27,387 nt of DNA from an uncultured Clostridia bacterium. GTDB taxonomy: Bacteria > Bacillota > Clostridia > Oscillospirales > Oscillospiraceae. The position numbers were made by a program, and so were the translations under genes. Within the stretch, counting starts at the first letter, position 1. Every line of letters begins with the position of its first letter. The notes under the pieces were generated by a model that saw nothing but the letters and a program-made list of their open reading frames with translations, was not told where the DNA came from and searched no databases. Shown in pieces: positions 1 through 6,995 of the stretch. The stretch spans positions 1 to 27,387 of the forward strand of contig CAMHER010000003.1 of assembly GCA_946184215.1 (NCBI GenBank). The letters run 5' to 3'.

Positions 1-41
1 CCGATCGTGGCAATCCCGGGGTCGATGCCTAAAATCCGCAT
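1..41 (-). CDS. ruvC: RuvC, Holliday junction endonuclease (5' end only)
   Basis: Only the first 13 codons lie inside the window; the gene runs off the left edge. The readable N-terminus is MRILGIDPGIATI. The GIDPG segment is the hallmark of RuvC, and its Asp is the first catalytic, metal-binding acid of the RNase H-like fold. RuvC cuts Holliday junctions during recombination together with RuvAB. An AAGGATG ribosome binding site precedes the ATG at 41, and a good promoter lies at 61-89, so the gene has its own transcript. The identification rests on this short motif, but the motif is very characteristic. Confidence 0.85.
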   Translation of the reverse strand, partial: MRILGIDPGIATI

Positions 42-60
42 TTCATCACATCCTTTTGTT

Positions 61-89
61 ATTTTAGCACAGAAGAATACGGAGTTCAA
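61..89 (-). promoter_or_regulatory. Promoter of ruvC
   Basis: On the minus strand, TTGAAC (89-84) is separated by 17 bases from TAAAAT (66-61). The predicted start near 54 leaves a leader of about 13 bases that carries AAGGATG ahead of the ruvC ATG. Confidence 0.65.
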
Positions 90-93
90 CACG

Positions 94-127
94 AAAAAAG
101 CCCTGCGTCCCATGAGAGACGCAGGGC
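94..127 (-). terminator. Rho-independent terminator of the recombinase gene
   Basis: A perfect 10-bp stem (127-118 pairing with 109-100) with an 8-base loop is followed on the minus strand by six T (99-94). It lies 14 bases after the recombinase stop and separates that gene from ruvC. Confidence 0.9.
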
Positions 128-140
128 ATAATGAATACGG

Positions 141-1031
141 TCAGGCGCGCGGATGCGCTTTGTTATAGACGTCTTTTAACTGCTTTTTCACAAGCTGAGA
201 GTAAATCTGAGTCGAGGAGATATCGGCATGCCCAAGCATTTCCTGGATTGCGTGAATATCGGCGCCGTTTTCCAAAAGATGGGCTGCAAAAGAGTGCCGC
301 AGCGTATGCGGAGTGATGTCCTTCTCGATATGAGCTTTTTTCTGGTAGTATTTCATAATCTTCCAGAAGCCCTGACGGGACATTCGCTCTCCCGATACGT
401 TCACAAAGAGTGATTCCTCATCCGGAAGCGCGATCATCTGCGGCCGAACCAAGCTGATATAATCCTCAAGTGCCGTCACGGCTTTGGGATACAGGGGAAT
501 AAAGCGCTCCTTGTCCCTGCTGCGGCAGCGAACAACGCCGGCAGACAGGTTAACGTCGCTGATATTCAGATCAATCAGCTCAGTCACGCGGATGCCGGTC
601 GCGTACAGAAGCTCGAGCATCGCTTTGTCGCGATATCCCTTGGCGTCGGTACATTGCGGCTGTTCCAGCAGCAACTCCACTTCCCGGCTTGTCAGGATTT
701 GTGGGAGCTTATGCTCACCCTTGTCCGGAACGAGCTTGGAGGATGGATTATCCGTGATCATTTGACGCAGGCAGAGATAGGAATACAGGGACTTGATAGA
801 CGCGATACATCTGGAAACCGTAGCAACAGATTTCCCGTTGTTCTTAAGCCATGCTATGTATTCTGCCAGTTCTTCTTCTTTTGCATCCATGATCTCGGTA
901 TCATGATGAATTTCCAGATATTCACCGAGCTGACGGATATCTCGCAAATAAGAACTGAGGGTGTTTGCCGAAGCTTTTTTCTCATTGGCGAGATACTGCT
1001 TGAATACTTCTATGCACTCGCTGTTATTCAA
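141..1031 (-). CDS. xerD: XerD-like tyrosine recombinase
   Basis: Site-specific tyrosine recombinase of the XerC/XerD type, 296 aa with the start chosen here, the usual length for this family. The N-terminal SAM-like core-binding domain spans about residues 1-90 and the catalytic domain about 110-290. Catalytic residues are visible as Arg148 (ATGIR), Lys174, His242 and Arg245 (HTLRHSF), His268 (LGHA) and nucleophile Tyr277 (QIYSQ). Such enzymes resolve chromosome dimers at dif or integrate mobile elements. No neighbouring phage or element genes are present, and ruvC lies next to it, so a housekeeping role is more likely. The start is set at the TTG at 1031 because AAAGGAGGG (1047-1039) lies 7 bases upstream; an in-frame ATG at 1064 lacks a comparable site. 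XerC, XerD and related paralogues cannot be separated from this window alone. Confidence 0.85.
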   Translation of the reverse strand: MNNSECIEVFKQYLANEKKASANTLSSYLRDIRQLGEYLEIHHDTEIMDAKEEELAEYIAWLKNNGKSVATVSRCIASIKSLYSYLCLRQMITDNPSSKLVPDKGEHKLPQILTSREVELLLEQPQCTDAKGYRDKAMLELLYATGIRVTELIDLNISDVNLSAGVVRCRSRDKERFIPLYPKAVTALEDYISLVRPQMIALPDEESLFVNVSGERMSRQGFWKIMKYYQKKAHIEKDITPHTLRHSFAAHLLENGADIHAIQEMLGHADISSTQIYSQLVKKQLKDVYNKAHPRA

Positions 1032-1118
1032 CCAAACGCCCTCCTTTCCGCTTTCCTTAATCATGCCGCAGTTTGGACGTACATAATGATATGATTGACA
1101 TAACTACAGCGCAGGAAC

Positions 1119-1147
1119 AATATATTACAAATTTGAAAAATAATCAA
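1119..1147 (-). promoter_or_regulatory. Candidate promoter of the recombinase gene
   Basis: On the minus strand, TTGATT (1147-1142) is followed after 17 bases by TATATT (1124-1119). The start would fall near 1112, upstream of the TTG start at 1031. The region is very AT-rich, so chance matches are possible. Confidence 0.45.
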
Positions 1148-1175
1148 GTGTTTTTTACGAGAAAAAGCAAAATTT

Positions 1176-1191
1176 ATGTCAACTTTGACAT
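1176..1191. repeat. Inverted repeat ATGTCAA-CT-TTGACAT
   Basis: Perfect 7-bp arms with a 2-base spacer sit in the 1065-1308 gap between the recombinase and TIGR04086 genes. The half site recurs nearby as TTGACATAA (1095-1103, plus) and again at about 1304-1311 on the opposite strand. It could be an operator, or simply two opposed -35-like elements. Apart from this and the promoter, nothing else was seen in the gap. Confidence 0.35.
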
Positions 1192-1308
1192 TTTTTGTTT
1201 TCTGTGTGCAATATTTTGCGTATGAGTTATTCTCCTGCACAAGATGTAGTTTTTGTGCGTATTTTTTACTGTAGCTCGCAACTGCTCAAAACAAAAATGG
1301 AAATTATG

Positions 1309-1722
1309 TCAACCTCTTCTCCCACGCCTTCTGCTTCGCCTTTTTCGTTCTCGGAGCGGGATCAGCGCCCCGATCAGGCAGCCCGAAAGTGTGAAGCTTG
1401 TCATGCTCAGAACGGCGCTGCCGTCAAGTTTACCGGCAGCGAGAAATCCTGCCAGGAGGAACAGTGCCGTCAGGATGATCCCTGTGATCAAGCCAACCAA
1501 CAGTCGTTTTCTTCCCTGCTTCATGCCGGCCGCGCAGCCCGCTGCGACAGCGGAAAGAAAACTGATGCAGGAGCTTGCGTATCCCATGGTGGATAGTTTT
1601 GCACCGTCAGATGCGTACAGAACGGCAGCGCAGCCAAGAAGAGCCAGGCTGCAAAGGCACCAGACTCCGACTGCCCGAATCAAAAAGAATAAATTGATCT
1701 GACGTTTTCCTTGTTCTGCCAA
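1309..1722 (-). CDS. TIGR04086 family membrane protein
   Basis: Small hydrophobic protein of 137 aa with four predicted membrane segments (about residues 11-37, 45-65, 74-97 and 102-123) and a strongly basic, Arg-rich C-terminal tail. Length, topology and position directly after yajC match the TIGR04086 family, which in Clostridia commonly sits beside the tgt-yajC genes. Its function is unknown. No in-frame ATG precedes Met46, so the start is taken as the TTG at 1722, 6 bases after a GGGGGTG sequence that itself forms part of the yajC terminator hairpin. Expression therefore probably depends on read-through from yajC. The SCIFF peptide gene often found nearby in Clostridia was not seen here. 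Confidence 0.75.
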   Translation of the reverse strand: MAEQGKRQINLFFLIRAVGVWCLCSLALLGCAAVLYASDGAKLSTMGYASSCISFLSAVAAGCAAGMKQGRKRLLVGLITGIILTALFLLAGFLAAGKLDGSAVLSMTSFTLSGCLIGALIPLRERKRRSRRRGRRG

Positions 1723-1772
1723 AAAAACACCCCCAACAGATATGACAGTAAATCATATTTGTCGGGGTGTCT
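1723..1772 (-). terminator. Terminator after yajC, overlapping the next gene's ribosome binding site
   Basis: On the minus strand a long stem (ACACCCCGACAAATATGA pairing with a near-complementary arm ending in GGGGGTGT) is followed by a T-run at 1727-1721. The downstream arm contains the only candidate Shine-Dalgarno of the TIGR04086 gene, and the T-run reaches its TTG start. Confidence 0.75.
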
Positions 1773-1787
1773 TTTCATTCAGCAGAT

Positions 1788-2117
1788 TTATTTGCTTTTC
1801 TTTGCTTCTTCCGCTTCCATCTTCGCCGTTGTGGAAATGGCCCACTTCTTTGTCTGGATGCGAACGCGGTCCTCGCCGGTCTCGAAGGTGATCGTGTCGT
1901 CGGTGATCTGGACGATCTTGCCGATCATGCCGCCGATCGTGATGATCTCATCGCCGAGAGACAGGGAATTTCTCATCTCCTCCGTCTTTTTCTTCTTCTT
2001 GTTCTCCGGGCGGATCACAAAGAAATAGAAGACTGCGAACATGATGATAACCATAAGCAGCATGGACATGCCGCCGGAGCCGGCCATTGTAGCAGTGGAT
2101 TCAAGAAATAAAGTCAT
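1788..2117 (-). CDS. yajC: YajC, Sec translocase accessory subunit
   Basis: YajC joins SecDF to the SecYEG protein-export channel in the cytoplasmic membrane. The 109-aa protein has one membrane helix (about residues 17-36), ending in the family signature FFVIRPENKKKK, then a small basic cytoplasmic domain with the conserved LGDEIITIGGMIGKI motif. Length is typical. TGGAGG precedes the ATG by a slightly long gap. It follows tgt by 65 bp on the same strand, the common queA-tgt-yajC arrangement, and a terminator follows it. secG lies elsewhere in the window (14362) as an independent unit. Confidence 0.93.
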   Translation of the reverse strand: MTLFLESTATMAGSGGMSMLLMVIIMFAVFYFFVIRPENKKKKKTEEMRNSLSLGDEIITIGGMIGKIVQITDDTITFETGEDRVRIQTKKWAISTTAKMEAEEAKKSK

Positions 2118-2182
2118 ATGGGACGTACCTCCAAATTAAACTGCACTTATTATACATAGTTTGATTGGTGATTTCAAGATGG

Positions 2183-3319
2183 TTAAATGCGAATATCGAG
2201 TTTTTGAGAAAATTCCCGTCTGAAAGCATCGAAGCTGTCCGCATCCAAACTTTCGCGGATCTTTGCGGTCAGATCGTTGAAAAAATACAGATTATGCGCA
2301 ACAGCAAGGCGCATGGCCAGCATCTCTTCGGCCTTGAATAAATGGCGGAGATAGGCGCGGGAATAGCGCCTGCAGACCGGACAGGCGCAGCGCTTATCGA
2401 TCGGTCCGTCATCCCGTTCGTATTTTTGATTTTTGATGTTGATGATCCCGTCCCAGGTGAAGAGATGTCCGTGTCGCCCATTGCGTGCCGGCATGACGCA
2501 GTCAAAGAAGTCTACGCCCCTTGCAACACCCTCAATAATGTTTCCGGGCGTCCCGACGCCCATCAGATAGCGGGGCTTATCCTTCGGCATGTATTCTTCC
2601 ACTGCTTCGATGGTGTCATACATTTCCTGGTGCGTCTCCCCTACGGCAAGCCCGCCAATGGCATAACCGGGCAGATCAAGCTCTGCGATCCGCTTCATGT
2701 GCTCAATGCGCAGGTCATGAAATACGGCGCCCTGGTTGATACCGAAAAGCATCTGCCCGGGATTGACGGCGCCCTCTTCCCTGTTATATTCCGCCAGCGC
2801 TGCTTTGCAGCGTTCCAGCCAGCGCGCTGTCCTCTCGCAGGAGCGCTGAACATACTCTTTGGGCGACGGGATCTTAACGCACTCATCAAATGCCATTGCG
2901 ATATCCGAGCCGAGATTGGACTGAATCCGCATGCTCTCTTCGGGGCCCATGAAGATGTGTCGCCCGTCAACGTGGGAATTGAAATAGACCCCTTCTTCTT
3001 TGATTCTGCGCAGGGAAGCAAGAGAAAAGATCTGAAATCCGCCGCTGTCGGTAAGGATCGGACCATCCCAGGTCATAAAGCGGTGCAATCCGCCCATATC
3101 ACGGATCAGACAATCGCCCGGGCGAACATGCAGATGGTAGGTATTGGAGAGCTCGACCTGGCAGCCGATCTCCTTTAGATCACGGGCGGACAGCGCCCCC
3201 TTGATCGCCCCCTGGGTTCCGACGTTCATGAAGACAGGCGTCTGAACGATCCCGTGCGGAGTCTCAAACTCGCCGCGTCGTGCGCGGCCTTGGAGCCGAA
3301 TCAGTCTATACAAGCTCAT
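2183..3319 (-). CDS. tgt: tRNA-guanine transglycosylase
   Basis: Exchanges guanine-34 of GU(N)-anticodon tRNAs for the queuosine precursor preQ1. The 378-aa protein carries the full bacterial TGT set: general base Asp91 in DSGGFQIFSL, nucleophile Asp273 in the segment DFFDCVMPARNGRHG, and the structural zinc site Cys311, Cys313, Cys316 and His342. Length matches the family. Its ATG overlaps the queA stop by 4 bases (ATGA, 3316-3319), so the two are translationally coupled. Together they perform consecutive steps of queuosine formation on tRNA. No preQ1 biosynthesis genes lie in the window. Confidence 0.97.
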   Translation of the reverse strand: MSLYRLIRLQGRARRGEFETPHGIVQTPVFMNVGTQGAIKGALSARDLKEIGCQVELSNTYHLHVRPGDCLIRDMGGLHRFMTWDGPILTDSGGFQIFSLASLRRIKEEGVYFNSHVDGRHIFMGPEESMRIQSNLGSDIAMAFDECVKIPSPKEYVQRSCERTARWLERCKAALAEYNREEGAVNPGQMLFGINQGAVFHDLRIEHMKRIAELDLPGYAIGGLAVGETHQEMYDTIEAVEEYMPKDKPRYLMGVGTPGNIIEGVARGVDFFDCVMPARNGRHGHLFTWDGIINIKNQKYERDDGPIDKRCACPVCRRYSRAYLRHLFKAEEMLAMRLAVAHNLYFFNDLTAKIRESLDADSFDAFRREFSQKLDIRI

Positions 3320-4347
3320 TCTCCTTCATATATCAGCATCGCATCGCCAAAAGAAAAGAAGCGGTACCTTTCTTTTACGGCAGTCTCATAAGCATGCAGA
3401 ATGGTTTCTCTGCCTGCCAGCGCCGAAACAAGCATGATCAGCGTGCTCTCCGGCAGATGAAAGTTTGTAATCAAGGCATCGATACACTTGAAGCGGTAAC
3501 CGGGATAAATAAAGATATCTGTCCATCCGGAGGAAGGAGAGAGCGCGCCGTCAGCAGAGGCAAAGCTCTCAAGCGTACGGCAGGACGTCGTTCCGACGGC
3601 AATAACCCGTCCACCGTTTTTTTTCGTCTCATTTACGATCCGGGCAGTTTCTTCGGGAATCATGCAAAACTCGGCGTGCATAGGGTGATCTTCGATTTCC
3701 TCCTCCTTGACGGGGCGGAAGGTGCCGAGGCCCACATGCAGCGTGACATAGCAGAGCCTGACGCCTTTATCGGCAAGCTTTTGCAGCAGCTCCTGCGTGA
3801 AATGCAAGCCGGCTGTCGGCGCCGCAGCGCTGCCGACTTCGCGGGAGTAGACCGTCTGATACCGCTCAGCATCGTTCAGCTCCGCTTTGATATACGGCGG
3901 CAGAGGCATTTTCCCAAGGCGTTCGAGGACCTCCAGGAAGATCCCTTCATAGTGGAACTGAACAATGCGGTTCCCGCCTTCCGTAACAGCCAAAACTGTT
4001 GCTGTCAGCTCGCCGTCTCCGAAGGAAAGCTCCGTACCGGGCTTTGTTTTTCGCCCGGGGCGGCTGAGACATTCCCACTTCCCTTCTCCCAGATCCCGAA
4101 GGAGGACCAATTCAACGCTTCCGCCGCTGCTGCGGCAGCCGAGCAGCCGTGCGGGCAGAACGCGCGAATCGTTCATAACCAGGCAATCGCCCTCGTGAAG
4201 ATACTCCGGCAAGTCATAGAAATGCCTGTGCTCCAGTTCGCCGGTTTTCTTATTCAGGACAAGGAGTCTGGACGCATCGCGCCTCTCCAGCGGCGTTTGC
4301 GCAATCAGTTCCTCGGGAAGGTCAAAATAAAAATCTGATTTCTTCAT
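3316..4347 (-). CDS. queA: QueA, S-adenosylmethionine:tRNA ribosyltransferase-isomerase
   Basis: Transfers and isomerises the ribosyl group of S-adenosylmethionine onto preQ1-modified tRNA, giving epoxyqueuosine. The 343-aa product is of normal length. It begins with the family-typical FDLPEELIAQTPLERRDASRLL and contains GSAAAPTAGLHFT and the C-terminal ITNFHLPESTLIMLVSA segment, all diagnostic of QueA. CGGAG lies 7 bases before the ATG at 4347. A strong promoter at 4383-4411 drives the queA-tgt-yajC operon, and queA overlaps tgt by 4 bases. Confidence 0.97.
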   Translation of the reverse strand: MKKSDFYFDLPEELIAQTPLERRDASRLLVLNKKTGELEHRHFYDLPEYLHEGDCLVMNDSRVLPARLLGCRSSGGSVELVLLRDLGEGKWECLSRPGRKTKPGTELSFGDGELTATVLAVTEGGNRIVQFHYEGIFLEVLERLGKMPLPPYIKAELNDAERYQTVYSREVGSAAAPTAGLHFTQELLQKLADKGVRLCYVTLHVGLGTFRPVKEEEIEDHPMHAEFCMIPEETARIVNETKKNGGRVIAVGTTSCRTLESFASADGALSPSSGWTDIFIYPGYRFKCIDALITNFHLPESTLIMLVSALAGRETILHAYETAVKERYRFFSFGDAMLIYEGE

Positions 4348-4360
4348 GCCATTACTCCGT

Positions 4361-4390
4361 TTGGATTTACAGTTGCTCCGATATTATAAC
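4361..4390 (+). promoter_or_regulatory. Candidate dapA promoter overlapping the queA promoter
   Basis: TTGGAT (4361-4366), an 18-base spacer and TATAAC (4385-4390) form a plausible plus-strand promoter whose -10 box overlaps the -10 box of the divergent queA promoter. The leader to dapA would be about 88 bases; I see no lysine riboswitch-like architecture in it. Confidence 0.4.
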
Positions 4391-4411
4391 AAAGGCTTTT
4401 CACATTTTCAA
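4383..4411 (-). promoter_or_regulatory. Promoter of the queA-tgt-yajC operon
   Basis: On the minus strand TTGAAA (4411-4406) and a consensus TATAAT (4388-4383) are separated by exactly 17 bases. The transcript would start near 4376, giving a leader of about 30 bases before queA. Confidence 0.8.
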
Positions 4412-4484
4412 TCATGAGCCGTCATGTTTCGCGTCAATGAGGCATAAGATAAGCCGACTTCAGGATTAACAGGAGGGTATCATT

Positions 4485-5369
4485 GTGAAAACGCCTTTAT
4501 TCAAGGGTTCCTGCACCGCACTTATCACACCGCTGAATGAGAGCGGGATCGACTATGAACAGTTAAAACGCAACATAGATTATCAGTATGAAGGCGGGAC
4601 AAGTGCAATCGTGATTTGCGGAACAACAGGTGAAAACGCCACGCAAAGCCAGGAAGAGCACGATGAGCTGGTCCGCGTCGCCGTCAATCACACCGCAGGG
4701 CGAATGTGCGTGATTGCCGGGATCGGAAGCAACAACACGGCCCATGCGCTGCGCAACGCTCAAAACGCAAAGGCAGTCGGTGCAGACGGTGTGCTGATGG
4801 TCACTCCATATTATAACAAAAGTACGCAAAAAGGCCTGATCGAGCACTTTCTTTTTGTGGCCGACCGCGTTGAAATCCCCATGATCCTCTATAATGTACC
4901 GAGCCGAACAGGGATCGGCATCAGCGCAGAAACCTATCAAACTCTCTCGCAGCACCCTAACATCAACGGCGTAAAGGAAGCCTCCGCCGATTTCAGCCTC
5001 ATCGGCAAAACCCGCGCGCTTTGCGGCGATGATCTTTTCCTTTGGAGCGGAAACGACGACAACACGGTCCCTATGATGGCGATGGGCGCGCTGGGCGTAA
5101 TTTCGGTGGCAAGTAACCTTGTGCCGCCGGTCGTGGCAAAGCTCTGCGAATTGTGCCTGAGCGGAGATTTTACCGCGGCTACGGAATTATACAGGAAATA
5201 TGCCGCGCTTTTCTCTGCCTTATTTATTGAAACAAATCCGATTCCCGTCAAAACAGCGATGAGGCTCTGCGGGCAGGACAGCGGGATCCTGCGTCTTCCT
5301 CTTACGGCAATGAGCGAGGAGCATCTTTCCACTCTGCAAAAAAGGCTCCATGAAGTCAACCTTTTATAA
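4485..5369 (+). CDS. dapA: 4-hydroxy-tetrahydrodipicolinate synthase
   Basis: Condenses pyruvate with aspartate semialdehyde, the first committed step of the diaminopimelate/lysine branch. The 294-aa TIM-barrel protein shows the Schiff-base Lys164 (GVKEAS), the catalytic triad Thr48 (GTTGE), Tyr136 (LYNVPSRTG) and Tyr110, and substrate-binding Arg141. Length equals that of typical DapA. It starts with GTG, 8 bases after AGGAGG. It stands alone as a plus-strand gene between minus-strand genes and no other dap genes are nearby. Members of the same superfamily with other aldol substrates exist, but the active-site motifs fit DapA well. Confidence 0.95.
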   Translation: MKTPLFKGSCTALITPLNESGIDYEQLKRNIDYQYEGGTSAIVICGTTGENATQSQEEHDELVRVAVNHTAGRMCVIAGIGSNNTAHALRNAQNAKAVGADGVLMVTPYYNKSTQKGLIEHFLFVADRVEIPMILYNVPSRTGIGISAETYQTLSQHPNINGVKEASADFSLIGKTRALCGDDLFLWSGNDDNTVPMMAMGALGVISVASNLVPPVVAKLCELCLSGDFTAATELYRKYAALFSALFIETNPIPVKTAMRLCGQDSGILRLPLTAMSEEHLSTLQKRLHEVNLL

Positions 5370-5371
5370 CA

Positions 5372-5404
5372 ATCAGGACGCGCTTTAGAAAAGCGCGTCC
5401 TGAT
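5372..5404. terminator. 15-bp hairpin between convergent dapA and sfp-like genes
   Basis: Arms 5372-5386 and 5390-5404 pair perfectly around a 3-base loop. The stop codon and last codons of the minus-strand gene lie inside it. There is no clear T-run on either side, so its strength as a terminator is uncertain. Confidence 0.6.
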
Positions 5405-6005
5405 CAACCGTTTGTATTTGCAGATCCGAAGAGATTCCCCCTTCACAGTAAACGGCAAGCTGATAGTTGTCAATCCGCTTGTGCCACAGGCGGGCGGCAA
5501 TCTTACTGTCAAGAACGGAAAAGGAGCTGAGCGGGCAGATCAGCCCAAGCCCCGATGCTTTACAATAGCTTTCCTTCGCGGCCCAGATTTCTGTAAAAGC
5601 TGTGTTCTGCTCCGGCGAAGCGAGAATATACTCCCTCTCATCGCGGCAGAAATAACGATCAACAAGCGATGTCTGCGCCCTACGGATCAGCTGTACGTCC
5701 GCGCCGATCTCCATGTCGCTGATGGCGCAGAAAACGGCATCCTGTGAATGAGAAAGATTAAAGCAGCACGCTTTCCCTCTCAGGGCTGGCTTGCCGTTTT
5801 CTCCTCTTTCAATCACGAGAGGTGTTTCAGGCATGATCCCGCAGTTTTTCATTGCGTATCGCAACAGCAGTTCAGCGCAAAGAGATTGTCTGCGCGAAAG
5901 CACATTTCTCTGCGCCAAGAGCTTTTGCTTCCGGTATTCCGAAATCAGCTCCCAAGGCGGATCAGTCAGTTCACCAGAAAGAAAAGTCAAATAAAGCTTT
6001 ATCAT
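5385..6005 (-). CDS. Sfp-type 4'-phosphopantetheinyl transferase
   Basis: Transfers the phosphopantetheine arm of CoA to carrier-protein domains. The 206-aa protein has the Sfp-family order of motifs: ENGKPAL at 69-75, FNLSHSQD at 82-89, the metal-binding segment GADVQ at 101-105 and WAAKESYCKASGLGL at 141-155. Asp103 and Glu145 are present, but the second acidic residue of the usual G-x-D-x-E motif is Gln105. No polyketide or non-ribosomal peptide genes are nearby, so the target is unknown and could be the fatty-acid carrier protein. Its ATG overlaps the stop of the HD-domain gene by 4 bases, so the two are co-translated. Confidence 0.88.
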   Translation of the reverse strand: MIKLYLTFLSGELTDPPWELISEYRKQKLLAQRNVLSRRQSLCAELLLRYAMKNCGIMPETPLVIERGENGKPALRGKACCFNLSHSQDAVFCAISDMEIGADVQLIRRAQTSLVDRYFCRDEREYILASPEQNTAFTEIWAAKESYCKASGLGLICPLSSFSVLDSKIAARLWHKRIDNYQLAVYCEGGISSDLQIQTVDQDALF

Positions 6006-6547
6006 TCTGCCCGCATAGCCTCAATGGTCTTCCCGATCAGTTCCGGAAGCTCCATTTCCAGCATTTCGGCGCCGCGTCGGATCACCTCGCGCGAGCAGCC
6101 GGCTGCGAACTTTTTGTCCTTGAACTTCTTCATCACGGACTTCGGTTCCATGTCCGAAATACCAGTCGGCCGCATCAGCGCTGCCGCACCGATCAGCCCC
6201 GTCAGTTCATCGGTTGCAAAAAGGACCTTTTCCATATACGCAGTCGGCTCAACATCATAACAAATGCCGTAACCGTGGCTGACGACAGCGTGGATAACAT
6301 CCTCATCAATCGCCAGCTCACGAAGAAGCTTATCCGCTTTGGCACAGTGCTGGTCAGGCCATTGCTCAAAATCAATATCATGCAGCATGCCGACGGTACG
6401 CCAGAAGTCAACGCGGTCAGGATCATATTCTTTGGCAAACTCCCCCATGACCTTGGATACGGTCTCGGCGTGTTGAATGTGAAACGGCTCGCGGTTATAC
6501 TGCTTCAGCAGTTCCTCGGCCTGCGTAGGTGACGGTATGTAGCTCAT
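6002..6547 (-). CDS. HD-domain protein, putative hydrolase
   Basis: Protein of 181 aa from the HD metal-dependent phosphohydrolase superfamily. Visible metal-site residues are His26 (HAETV), His56-Asp57 (MLHDIDFEQ), a His in VVSHGYG and a downstream Asp in FATDELTGLI. These arrays usually bind one or two metals and hydrolyse phosphoesters of nucleotides; the substrate here is unknown. The start is placed at the ATG at 6547 because AGGAGG lies 7 bases upstream; the longer reading frame begins in the promoter. It overlaps the phosphopantetheinyl transferase gene by 4 bases. Confidence 0.82.
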   Translation of the reverse strand: MSYIPSPTQAEELLKQYNREPFHIQHAETVSKVMGEFAKEYDPDRVDFWRTVGMLHDIDFEQWPDQHCAKADKLLRELAIDEDVIHAVVSHGYGICYDVEPTAYMEKVLFATDELTGLIGAAALMRPTGISDMEPKSVMKKFKDKKFAAGCSREVIRRGAEMLEMELPELIGKTIEAMRAE

Positions 6548-6574
6548 GCGGCTGCCTCCTTGATCTTTTTTTGT

Positions 6575-6603
6575 ATGATACCCCATAGGAATGGGCATTT
6601 CAA
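6575..6603 (-). promoter_or_regulatory. Promoter of the HD-protein/Sfp operon
   Basis: Minus-strand TTGAAA (6603-6598) and TATCAT (6580-6575) are separated by 17 bases, just downstream of the lipoprotein terminator. The predicted start near 6568 supports the internal ATG at 6547 as the translation start. Confidence 0.65.
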
Positions 6604-6613
6604 TAGAATAATA

Positions 6614-6644
6614 TAAAAAATCGGGCTTTTCAGCCCGATTTTTC
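6614..6644 (-). terminator. Terminator of the lipoprotein gene
   Basis: On the minus strand ATCGGGCT (6639-6632) pairs with AGCCCGAT (6627-6620) around a 4-base loop and is followed by TTTTT. The stop codon of the lipoprotein gene directly abuts the structure. Confidence 0.88.
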
Positions 6645-6888
6645 ATCTTCTTGCGTCGTTGCTCATGTTTTCTTCGGGAGCCGGTGTTTCATCCGTGTTC
6701 GAACCGTCTTCATTGTCCATGCCCATCGGACGGTCCGTAGGACGCGGCGTGCTTGTAATATACGGGCTTTCAACGGGCGCGTGCGTTTCACGCGGAAGGT
6801 CCGTAACAAGGCCGTCACCCTCCATACCGCAGCCGCAAAGCATAAGCGACAGAACACAAGCAACAAGGCAAAACTTGATTTTTTTCAT
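6643..6888 (-). CDS. Small predicted lipoprotein
   Basis: Predicted 81-aa secreted lipoprotein. A basic start (MKKIK) and hydrophobic stretch lead to the lipobox Leu-Cys-Gly-Cys at residues 17-20, with Cys20 the likely lipidated residue. The mature part is short, Pro/Thr/Glu-rich and acidic, so it is probably unstructured and exposed outside the membrane. AGGAGGG lies 7 bases before the ATG, and a terminator follows at once, so it is a single-gene unit divergent from rlmD. I recognise no family and give no function. Confidence 0.72.
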   Translation of the reverse strand: MKKIKFCLVACVLSLMLCGCGMEGDGLVTDLPRETHAPVESPYITSTPRPTDRPMGMDNEDGSNTDETPAPEENMSNDARR

Positions 6889-6960
6889 TTTCTACCCTCC
6901 TCATGCTGTGTTAGTATTTGTTTGTACTGCAGAAATATACAGAAGATTTCGCAGTTCGAA

Positions 6961-6989
6961 TTGCCAAACGCCCGAAAGAATGGTAAAAT
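6961..6989 (+). promoter_or_regulatory. rlmD promoter, probably giving a leaderless transcript
   Basis: TTGCCA (6961-6966), a 17-base spacer and TAAAAT (6984-6989). The usual start, 7 bases past the -10 box, falls on the A of the rlmD ATG at 6996. No Shine-Dalgarno is present. Confidence 0.65.
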
Positions 6990-6995
6990 TTTATT

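Noticed and set aside
141..1031. The XerD-like recombinase as integrase of the islet at 8394-12000
   Set aside because: It lies more than 7 kb away, next to ruvC and behind core genes, on the opposite strand, with no att-like copy near it.
3280..4338. Long plus-strand open frames opposite queA and tgt
   Set aside because: Both are antisense shadows of clearly identified genes and lack start signals.
4391..4484. Possible lysine riboswitch ahead of dapA
   Set aside because: The leader is too short (under 100 bases) and shows none of the expected multi-helix architecture.
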